Part shown: piece after piece, positions 1 through 5,625 of the stretch | Layout: the number at the start of each line of letters is the position of its first letter | Numbering within the stretch: position 1 is the stretch's first letter | Translations under genes and position numbers: made by a program | Assembly (NCBI GenBank): GCA_030667035.1 | Contig: DAOUWQ010000095.1 | Span: 1-6,245, forward strand | Length of the DNA: 6,245 nucleotides | Direction: 5' to 3' | From: Candidatus Heimdallarchaeota archaeon | GTDB taxonomy: Archaea; Asgardarchaeota; Heimdallarchaeia; JABLTI01 | Notes under the pieces: model-generated | What the model was told of the DNA's origin: nothing | Databases searched by the model: none | What the model saw: the letters and a program-made list of their open reading frames with translations, nothing else

Positions 1-401
1 ACGAAATTTTCGGTCGAAACCTCGTTCGATGGGCTACAGCAGAACATCGAATTAAACAATACAATTACACCTTTACTGCTGGAACAATGAACATGACTTA
101 CGAATACATTAGCGGTACTGGAGCAGACTTTGGTGGATATGTTATCACTCCAGAAGAAACCCGACACAACCTTACTTGGGTGGAATTATCAAGTGGCATG
201 TGGTCATTTACTTATAATTGTGAATCCCTTGGTACTTATCATTTCTATCCTGAATGTGGTACAACAGGTGTAGATGAATTTGATTATCTACTCTTTGAGT
301 GCACTGAGACGTTTAAGAATGGATTTACACCAATAATTCTGATTTCAATTTCCATTTTAGGATTAGCTGGAAGTTATCTCATTTCAAGACGAAAGAAATA
401 A
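1..401 (+). CDS. C-terminal part of a membrane-anchored surface protein (5' end outside window)
   Basis: The reading frame is open from position 3 through the TAA at 399-401, giving 132 residues. The first ATG, at 87, lies inside a continuous frame, so I treat the gene as truncated by the window edge rather than starting there. The visible part is rich in aromatic, Thr, Gly and Asn residues in an alternating pattern typical of extracellular beta-sandwich domains. It has three N-glycosylation sequons (NYT, NMT, NLT) and three Cys, which could form disulfides. The last 26 residues are a classic anchor: GFTP, then about 17 hydrophobic residues, then the basic tail SRRKK. Archaeal surface proteins, including Asgard ones, often end this way, either as a plain anchor or as a sorting signal for C-terminal processing. 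No specific function is recognisable. A hairpin and T-tracts follow directly. The anchor is a confident call; the beta-sandwich fold is an inference from composition. Confidence 0.82.
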   Translation, partial: EIFGRNLVRWATAEHRIKQYNYTFTAGTMNMTYEYISGTGADFGGYVITPEETRHNLTWVELSSGMWSFTYNCESLGTYHFYPECGTTGVDEFDYLLFECTETFKNGFTPIILISISILGLAGSYLISRRKK

Positions 402-409
402 ACTATGAT

Positions 410-464
410 GCGAAACGAGTTTTCTCGTTTTTCGCTTCTCTTTCCTTTTTTTATTCTATTTTTT
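410..464 (+). terminator. Hairpin plus T-tracts downstream of the left surface-protein gene
   Basis: Nine bases after the stop codon, AAACGAG (413-419) pairs with CTCGTTT (424-430) around a TTTT loop. GCG (410-412) pairs with CGC (433-435) across a two-T bulge, giving about 10 base pairs. T7 (446-452) and T6 (459-464) follow. Archaeal termination depends mainly on U-rich tracts; the hairpin may help or protect the 3' end. Confidence 0.65.
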
Positions 465-603
465 AGCAGAGGAAAACATTTGCCTCAATTGAAAGCTTTT
501 TACATCAACCGTAGCACTTAATAAATAAGTTGTTGAAATATGTTTGACAAATATTAAACATTATAATAACATTTGTAGAAAAATAATCGATGGAGATAAC
601 TAA
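465..603 (+). promoter_or_regulatory. Leader and promoter region of the profilin-like gene, with TATA-like box and GGAG Shine-Dalgarno site
   Basis: This AT-rich spacer carries no gene. TTATAATAA at 561-569 is the best TATA-like candidate; a start site about 25 bases downstream would give a leader long enough to contain GGAG at 592-595, which lies 8 bases before the TTG at 604. A short inverted repeat, ACAAAT (547-552) with ATTTGT (571-576), flanks the box. Another one, ACTTA (516-520) with TAAGT (526-530), lies upstream. Arms this short are common by chance in AT-rich DNA. The Shine-Dalgarno site is well supported; the TATA box is tentative. Confidence 0.4.
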
Positions 604-966
604 TTGACATTTGAAACAGAAGCTGCAAGATTACAAAATGATGGTGTAGTAGGAGCGCTCGCTTTAATAGGGGCTGATGGAGCTGTCCATTGGCAAACAC
701 AAAATTGGCAAGTAGATGGACCAACCATGATTGACTCATGGACAAAAAAAGCACCCTGGATAGTAATTCAAGGGGTAAAGTATTCAACTATTGATATTAC
801 TAATAGCCGAATGATTTGTACCAACACTCAACAACAAGGGCATATAGTTATCGCAAAAACTCCCTTCTGGCAAGGTTTCGTGATGGCTTGGTGTTCACCT
901 GCTTATCAAGTACGAAGTGCATATGTTGATATTGCCCGTTTAGCATCTGAAGTGAAACCAGGTTAA
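604..966 (+). CDS. Profilin-like protein (Asgard-type profilin)
   Basis: The protein has 120 residues, within the 120-150 usual for profilins. Eukaryotic profilin binds actin monomers and polyproline ligands in the cytosol; Asgard profilins are known to bind eukaryotic actin. The order of elements fits profilin: an N-terminal helix, then a strand and turn around IGADGAVHWQTQNW (compare the I-G-x-D-G-x-V-W-A-Q-S motif of eukaryotic profilins). Next come a helical segment (TMIDSWTKKA), the central strands with IQGVKYSTI (compare IQG..KYMVI), a hairpin ending in QGHIVIAKT (compare the G-G-I-T-I-K-K-T strand), a further strand (GFVMAWC) and a C-terminal helix (SAYVDIARLAS). The start is TTG at 604: TAA at 601-603 precedes it in frame, the next in-frame ATG is about 41 codons in, beyond the first strands, and GGAG lies 8 bases upstream. 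A Roadblock/LC7 domain is the main alternative, since it also opens with a G-x-x-G-A-L-x-x-x-x-D-G-like strand, but the KYSTI and QGHIVIAKT blocks favour profilin. There are no transmembrane or signal segments. The call rests on recognition, not on a search. Confidence 0.8.
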   Translation: MTFETEAARLQNDGVVGALALIGADGAVHWQTQNWQVDGPTMIDSWTKKAPWIVIQGVKYSTIDITNSRMICTNTQQQGHIVIAKTPFWQGFVMAWCSPAYQVRSAYVDIARLASEVKPG

Positions 967-1024
967 TCAAAAAACCATCTTCACTTTTATTCTCATTTTT
1001 TATAAAAATCTTTTTTCTTCTGTT
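967..1024. terminator. Bidirectional U-tract terminator region between convergent genes
   Basis: The 58-bp spacer has T-runs in both directions. For the plus-strand profilin gene there are T6 at 996-1001 and T6 at 1011-1016. For the minus-strand gene there are A6 at 969-974 and A5 at 1004-1008, which read as T-runs on that strand. ATTTTT (995-1000) and AAAAAT (1004-1009) form a perfect inverted repeat around TAT. This suits archaeal U-tract termination for both genes. Confidence 0.5.
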
Positions 1025-4000
1025 TTAATTCTCTTCACCAAAGATATTTGGATTTGAGAATTTCTCCATAGCAGTAATATAAACCGTTCCTTTTTCTACT
1101 ACTTGGATTCTCGAAAGATCAATACCTGTAACAATCATTTTTGATAGATAATGGCCGTACTCCGCAAGTGTTTGTATTTTTCTTCCTACAATAAGTGTTT
1201 TCAAAATGTTATGTGGGCATAACGAATCTCGTAAATCTACTCCGATGCTTCCAATCACTGAATCTGAAATGTCTGTCATGATTTGTTTTTCTACAGTAGC
1301 ATTTGTGAAAAGTCCGACCATTTCTCGAGATAATTTTTCAGATATGAGAAGGACAGGATTATCTGACAATGAAATTCCTAAACATGTTCCCAAATGTCGT
1401 CCATTTGTTGTTCGTACTCTTAAGCATTCTATTGGGATAACTTCTGAAGGATTGAACACACGAGCTGAATTTTTCAAAATAACTTTGTTTTTCTTGATAC
1501 TATTGATAGCTCCACCTGAAACAAATACTCTATATGAATTGAGGATCTCATTTGGAAGAATTGGGAATCCTCTTTGTAATGAATAGTTAATCAATGTTTT
1601 AGGTTTGAGTGCTTCGCCTTCCGGAATACGTAGCTGCTTTGCAATGAGATACTTCAATAACCAAAGACGTTCTGTTTTATCATCTTCAGAAATATTCAAT
1701 CTCTGTACTAAATAATCAACAATTGTTTTACCTGGTTGATTAGTATCTACAAGAAATATCTTACCCATAAGTGGATGCTTTACTGAAGCAATAACTGTGC
1801 CAAATTTTGCGCCATGATGATATAGACAATTCTTCCCTATTGGATTGTTTTCTTTTGCATCGAAATCAGTAGCTAGCCATGGTGCTGTTCTATATGGTCT
1901 TTGCGGTAAAATCTCATCCAACTTGCAAATAATTGATCCCAATTTAATTCTTATTTTGTTGATTGGTACTATTCCGAGAATATCTGGTCTTCCAACATTT
2001 TCTGTACCAGGAAAATTAATATTTCTAAAATTAGCGAATTCTTGTAATTTAGAAACGTGTAAAGCTACATCTCTTTCGATCTGCAGTGAATCAACCACCT
2101 CTTGAATAACGAAAACTTTACGTTTTGTTGCTGATTCTAATAATTCTTCTGTAACCCAAAGTGGTTTAATTTGATCAAATATTTTATCAATAATTGCTTG
2201 ATCTGCAATTGCTTCTGTAACCAATGTATAGCCTAATTTATTTTTATCATAAACAACTGCTTCTTGTAAGTAGCCGTAAAATTCACGTGAACCATCATCT
2301 TTTAGATTAAACAATGCTTTACCTGTTAATTTCCATGCTTCAGTAGCTGCTTTCAAAAGTTTTTCTGAAATCATAGAAGTCTTTTGTGGTTTTACTAGAT
2401 TTTCTTCTGTGATTTGACGGGAAGGACTTTTTACTTTTTGAGTTTCTTGTGGAGCTTGTTTTGGGGGAGGAGGAGTCTTGGTTACTGTTGAATCAGTTTT
2501 AGGAATGGAACTTTCTTCAACAACTGGAATTGGTGGCAACCCTTTCATTGATTCATCAGGAACACTTGCTGAAATTTCTTGTTCGGTGGATTCAATTGTT
2601 TCGATATCATCTGGTTGCATAGCACTGATTTCGCTTACTTCTGTGAATTCACCATACGTTTCACCTACTTCTTGAGCTTCAATGATGTTTTCAGCATCAT
2701 CAGTCATCGAAGGTTCAGGTATTTCTGCTGTTTTTCGTTTTTTTACTTCTTCTGCTAAACTAGTGAAGGTTACTTTTGCAACTGCTTGTTTACTTTGTAT
2801 TTTTTGATCTTCTTTCGGTTTTGGAATTTCCTCAATTTCTTCTGAATCTATAAGTTTCGTTAGAAAACCTTCAAAGGATTCAAGAATGACTTTTTCTGTT
2901 AAATCGTCCATCCTTTTTGGTGAACCTTTAATATTATATTGTAAATTGAAATCTTCCATGCCAACAATTTCCAAATCAATATCTGGAGAAATTGTTAATT
3001 GTGGAGTTTGAGGTACGCGTAATTTTGCATCTATTTCTTCTGATTCAAAAGTATCTTCGTCTTCTTTAATAGTACTATCAACTTGTAATGTATCAATTTG
3101 AAAGAAAGTGGTTTCCAATCTTTCTTCATCTAAAGCTAGAGTTTCAATTAATGGGTCTGTTTCCAAATTGTCATTAGAAATAATATTTTCCGTTGCTGTT
3201 GGGGATGATAGGATACTTGAACTAGAATCAATATCAATTCCAAATTGGTCCTCAATAAACAACTCGTGGGATTCATCCATTTTTAGATGATCTCTTTCTA
3301 TACTACAAAGACAATTTTTGTAATTCTTAATGTCGTTAGTTAATAATATAATATAATCATGAAGCTCATTTATTGTTTGTTGAAATTCGCGCAATTTTTT
3401 GAAGTCAGGAAGAGCACCGATTTTTGATGAAGAACGAATTTCTAATTGTGTTGCTTTAAGCGTTGCAAGTAATTCTGCAAATGCATCACGATATTTACTC
3501 CTTAAAGAGATTTCATTCTTTAGGTCTTCAGAGAGAGTTAGTAATTCAGCATCGTTTGCAACACCATGACCATAAGAAAATTTAATAAAATTTTTCAAAG
3601 TAAATTCAAGCAATTCACCTTTAGATGGATTTCGCTTCAGATATTTCTCTCGTGCACCAAATCGATTTTGAGCTAATCTGAGATCATATTCCATTGCTTC
3701 CAATTTTGTTGCTGCAGAATCCCGATTCACTTTTTGCTCTGCTAATAAGATTTTTATTTTGTGCATATCATGCTCTAGTTTTTTGCTATTCCTTTCTAAT
3801 TCACTAATTTCTCTGCGAATTTTGAGGTGCCTAAAGAATGTTCGAGGAACTTTATAATTAGGTAATAAATCTTCAATTGATATTTTACCAATTAAACTGT
3901 TGGCACCCAAAGGGATTTCCTTGGCAACTATTGCTTCTCTTAGTTCATCTTCCGTTAGCTCAGTCGCTTGCTGAAATTGTTGTTCTAGTACTTGTATTTT

Positions 4001-4099
4001 CATTTCGAAAACTTCAGAATCAATTTCTTCAAGAGCGAATTGCTTTTCAATTTCCATAATGTCTTTAAGAATTTTAATTCTGGAGTTCATATGTTTCAT
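1025..4099 (-). CDS. Large coiled-coil / acidic disordered / PRC-barrel-like protein of unknown function
   Basis: I do not recognise this 1024-residue protein as a named family. It falls into three parts. Residues 1-281 are helical and charged, with coiled-coil stretches at about 5-60, 92-147 and 191-281; the opening segment (IEKQFALEEIDSEVFEMKI) resembles the helical-hairpin pattern after the PRC domain of CdvA. Residues about 282-570 are acidic, rich in Ser, Thr and Glu and probably disordered, with PPIPVVEESSIP and KTPPPPKQAP near the end. Residues about 575-1024 look folded and contain three segments that resemble PRC-barrel strands: 591-630 (TGKALF, then YGYLQEAVV), 752-790 (IGKNCLY, then FGTVIASV) and 890-925 (ECLRVRTTNGRHLG). 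The pairing of PRC-like and coiled-coil parts recalls CdvA of the archaeal ESCRT division system, but with the order reversed and at several times the length. No signal peptide, membrane segment or nucleotide-binding motif is seen, so a cytosolic scaffold is inferred. Two starts are possible, ATG at 4099 or ATG at 4090 (three residues later); GGGA lies close to the first and about 12 bases from the second. Confidence 0.9.
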   Translation of the reverse strand: MKHMNSRIKILKDIMEIEKQFALEEIDSEVFEMKIQVLEQQFQQATELTEDELREAIVAKEIPLGANSLIGKISIEDLLPNYKVPRTFFRHLKIRREISELERNSKKLEHDMHKIKILLAEQKVNRDSAATKLEAMEYDLRLAQNRFGAREKYLKRNPSKGELLEFTLKNFIKFSYGHGVANDAELLTLSEDLKNEISLRSKYRDAFAELLATLKATQLEIRSSSKIGALPDFKKLREFQQTINELHDYIILLTNDIKNYKNCLCSIERDHLKMDESHELFIEDQFGIDIDSSSSILSSPTATENIISNDNLETDPLIETLALDEERLETTFFQIDTLQVDSTIKEDEDTFESEEIDAKLRVPQTPQLTISPDIDLEIVGMEDFNLQYNIKGSPKRMDDLTEKVILESFEGFLTKLIDSEEIEEIPKPKEDQKIQSKQAVAKVTFTSLAEEVKKRKTAEIPEPSMTDDAENIIEAQEVGETYGEFTEVSEISAMQPDDIETIESTEQEISASVPDESMKGLPPIPVVEESSIPKTDSTVTKTPPPPKQAPQETQKVKSPSRQITEENLVKPQKTSMISEKLLKAATEAWKLTGKALFNLKDDGSREFYGYLQEAVVYDKNKLGYTLVTEAIADQAIIDKIFDQIKPLWVTEELLESATKRKVFVIQEVVDSLQIERDVALHVSKLQEFANFRNINFPGTENVGRPDILGIVPINKIRIKLGSIICKLDEILPQRPYRTAPWLATDFDAKENNPIGKNCLYHHGAKFGTVIASVKHPLMGKIFLVDTNQPGKTIVDYLVQRLNISEDDKTERLWLLKYLIAKQLRIPEGEALKPKTLINYSLQRGFPILPNEILNSYRVFVSGGAINSIKKNKVILKNSARVFNPSEVIPIECLRVRTTNGRHLGTCLGISLSDNPVLLISEKLSREMVGLFTNATVEKQIMTDISDSVIGSIGVDLRDSLCPHNILKTLIVGRKIQTLAEYGHYLSKMIVTGIDLSRIQVVEKGTVYITAMEKFSNPNIFGEEN

Positions 4100-4279
4100 T
4101 TTCCCATTTCTTATTATAATCTTGTTCTTTATACTTTAAAAAATATGACATATTGAACTTAATGTTCGTGGCAAATTTATCACCAAGTTTCTTAATCTAT
4201 AAACTCTGAAAATAATTAAATAAGATAAAGGTTTTTTAATATTTCATATAATCAGAGCAAATATATTGGTTTGAGAATT
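4100..4279. promoter_or_regulatory. Divergent promoter region for the coiled-coil gene (-) and the lipid kinase gene (+)
   Basis: This 180-bp AT-rich spacer has no credible ORF. For the minus-strand gene, TATAAAG at 4133-4127 is a TATA-like candidate that would put the start of transcription near 4105, only a few bases before the ATG, so the mRNA would be nearly leaderless. For the plus-strand gene, AT-rich elements at 4234-4252 (TTTTAATAT and CATATAAT) would put the start near 4262-4277, again with a short leader. A 13-bp palindrome at 4142-4154 lies just upstream of the minus-strand box. The assignment rests on base composition and spacing only. Confidence 0.35.
4142..4154. promoter_or_regulatory. 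13-bp perfect palindrome, possible operator
   Basis: AATATG, a central A, then CATATT: the 6-bp arms are exact reverse complements. It sits 8 bp upstream of the candidate TATA box of the coiled-coil gene, where archaeal activators or the B-recognition element would act. It may bind a dimeric regulator, but chance palindromes are frequent in AT-rich DNA. Confidence 0.25.
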
Positions 4280-5047
4280 ATGAGCTTCATTGATTGGTAT
4301 AATAATTATCAGGATTGGATAATGCTTGTGAGTATGATTATTGTATTAGTGATTGTTCTCACTATTTTCTACTTCTTAAGTAAAAAGGGAATGGATGTTT
4401 TCTTTACACGAAAAGGAGTTCATATTTCTGCAGGATGTTATATCTTCTTCTGGCTCATGGCTTCTGATAATAGCTGGGCAAGATGGGTTGGAGCAATCTT
4501 ACCATTTGTTACTGCTATTATTTTCTTATTAATTGGATTGAAAGTTATACCTGGACGATTTATGGTAGATAGCATGTCTCGAACAGGTGAACCTTTTGAT
4601 TTAATTAAAGGAACTCTATTTTATGCTTTAGTAATGACTTTGATTTGTGTTTTTATTTGGAAAGATCAACCATGGGGATTGATTATTATAATGACAATAG
4701 CATGGGGAGACGGAATAGCTCCAATAGCTGGTAGATATTTTGGAAAACACAAGTATCGTACTATTGGAGGAGGAGTAGAAAAAACTCTAGAAGGGAGTAT
4801 CGCTATGTTCATTTTTTCCGTTGCATTCAGTTATCTAATTGTCTTTCTATTCGGTTTGGTTCATGGTGAGAATTGGTTATTTGGTGATATTTACCCATGG
4901 CTCTGGGGAAAAATACTCATACTTGCATTAGTAGGAACAATTGCAGAAGGTTTAAGCCCGACAGATTTTGATAATTTGACGGTTCCAATAGCAATGGTAC
5001 TAATTTCCTGGGCAATGGGCCTTCAATGGTTAAATCCCTTTACGTAA
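4280..5047 (+). CDS. Dolichol/phytol kinase-family membrane protein (SEC59/VTE5/DGK1-like, probably CTP-dependent polyprenol or lipid kinase)
   Basis: This 255-residue polytopic membrane protein belongs by motif to the SEC59/COG0170 family, which phosphorylates lipid alcohols (dolichol, phytol, geranylgeraniol or diacylglycerol), usually with CTP. Seen in order, numbered from the ATG: an N-terminal membrane helix (about 13-34), the RKGVH block (44-48), further hydrophobic helices, the AWGDGIAPIAGRYFGK signature (141-156), EKTLEGS (167-173) and a C-terminal SPTDFDNLTVP block (226-236). All hallmark blocks are intact, so it should be active. Which lipid it uses cannot be read from sequence; in archaea, likely roles are making dolichyl phosphate for protein glycosylation or salvaging geranylgeraniol for ether lipids. 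The start chosen is ATG at 4280; TTG at 4271 is in frame and would add three residues, but has no better ribosome-binding site. The gene stands alone, divergent from the coiled-coil gene and convergent with the thioredoxin gene only 14 bp away. Confidence 0.87.
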   Translation: MSFIDWYNNYQDWIMLVSMIIVLVIVLTIFYFLSKKGMDVFFTRKGVHISAGCYIFFWLMASDNSWARWVGAILPFVTAIIFLLIGLKVIPGRFMVDSMSRTGEPFDLIKGTLFYALVMTLICVFIWKDQPWGLIIIMTIAWGDGIAPIAGRYFGKHKYRTIGGGVEKTLEGSIAMFIFSVAFSYLIVFLFGLVHGENWLFGDIYPWLWGKILILALVGTIAEGLSPTDFDNLTVPIAMVLISWAMGLQWLNPFT

Positions 5048-5073
5048 AAAAAAGAGAATCATTAGAGATTCTC
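5046..5073 (-). terminator. Intrinsic-type terminator overlapping the end of the thioredoxin-fold gene
   Basis: On the minus strand, GAGAATC (5073-5067) pairs perfectly with GATTCTC (5060-5054) around a six-base loop (5066-5061), and eight T follow (5053-5046). The stop codon of the thioredoxin-fold gene (5064-5062) lies inside the loop and its last codons lie in the left arm. The T8 tract overlaps the stop codon of the convergent lipid kinase gene. On the plus strand the hairpin has no T-run after it, so it should act in one direction only. Confidence 0.65.
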
Positions 5074-5544
5074 AAGAATATACAAAAGCTCTTCTTCGAG
5101 TGTTTCTTTGTGTTCTGGGTTTTCAATCATTTCAGCTACTTGAACACCTTCCGAGTTGAGTATATAGAATGTTGGAATTTTTCGAAGATCGAAATCATTT
5201 ACTTCGGGATGTGAAGGAGGAACTCTCCATCTGATATCAGGGTCTAAAGGTGCAGTTTTAATACCACTGAAAAAGTATCCCTCAATATCAGGTTGCTTCT
5301 CCAAAATTTTTGCGAAAGCTGCTACATTCGATTTACAATCTTTACACCAAACAGCTGAAAAAACAATGAAAGTATATCCCTTAGCTTTTTCTGCAAGAGC
5401 AGCTATTATATCTTCTTTCGGTTCATATAATTCACAATTGGTTTTAATTTCTTCGCCACTCTTTCCTTCTAAACAACTCATATAATCTTCAACTGTTTTA
5501 CCATTTTTCTTTAGTTGAGCTAAATCGTGTTTTTCTTTTACCAT
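5062..5544 (-). CDS. Thioredoxin-fold protein with CKDC active site
   Basis: This 160-residue protein has a C-terminal thioredoxin fold. It shows the strand YTFIVFSAVWCKDCK with the redox motif W66-C67-K68-D69-C70, and IPTFYI with the cis-proline at P124 after the central segment. A closing strand (VAEMIENP) and a C-terminal helix complete the fold. Both catalytic cysteines and the cis-proline are present, so thiol-disulfide exchange is likely. The CKDC pair replaces the CGPC of classic thioredoxin, as in many archaeal and bacterial thioredoxin-like proteins with a WCxDC site. About 50 residues precede the fold and hold two more cysteines (C24, C37), which could be regulatory or bind metal. 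There is no signal peptide, so a cytosolic location is likely. The ATG start is supported by AGGAG (5557-5553) 8 bases upstream. Its partner is unknown: neither neighbour suggests a pathway. Confidence 0.88.
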   Translation of the reverse strand: MVKEKHDLAQLKKNGKTVEDYMSCLEGKSGEEIKTNCELYEPKEDIIAALAEKAKGYTFIVFSAVWCKDCKSNVAAFAKILEKQPDIEGYFFSGIKTAPLDPDIRWRVPPSHPEVNDFDLRKIPTFYILNSEGVQVAEMIENPEHKETLEEELLYILENL

Positions 5545-5625
5545 GTAAAATTCTCCTATTATTTACAAAACTAATTTGATAATATCTTTGCTCTTAATAA
5601 TAGTTCTTTCTTAGATTTTGAGGAA
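5545..5625 (-). promoter_or_regulatory. Promoter/leader of the thioredoxin-fold gene with AGGAG site
   Basis: The 81-bp spacer separates two minus-strand genes. AGGAG (5557-5553) lies 8 bases before the ATG, the same spacing as at the profilin gene. A TATA-like stretch at 5603-5593 (CTATTATTAAG on the minus strand) would put the transcription start near 5570, upstream of the Shine-Dalgarno site. I see no U-tract terminator for the upstream surface-protein gene here, so read-through into the thioredoxin gene is possible. Confidence 0.35.

Noticed and set aside
87..401. A complete 104-residue protein starting at ATG 87
   Set aside because: The frame is open with coding-like sequence back to the window edge, and no Shine-Dalgarno site precedes position 87.
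554..787. 77-codon minus-strand ORF
   Set aside because: It is antisense to the profilin-like gene and its promoter; the composition is rich in Leu, His and Phe with no recognisable pattern.
604..966. Roadblock/LC7 domain as the identity of the 120-residue protein
   Set aside because: The opening strand fits either family, but the KYSTI and QGHIVIAKT blocks and the final helix fit profilin better. It is kept as the main alternative.
1206..1586. 126-codon plus-strand ORF
   Set aside because: It lies wholly inside the 1024-residue minus-strand gene, and its translation has no domain-like pattern. The same applies to plus-strand ORFs at 1845-2105, 2478-2675, 3108-3290 and 3877-4059.
2462..2475. 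G-rich run (GGGGGAGGAGGAG) as a G-quadruplex or regulatory element
   Set aside because: It is simply the complement of the four proline codons and the Thr codon of the linker; the GG-only tracts make a stable quadruplex unlikely.
5026..5214. 62-codon plus-strand ORF overlapping the end of the lipid kinase gene
   Set aside because: It is antisense to the thioredoxin-fold gene, which has intact motifs and a Shine-Dalgarno site.
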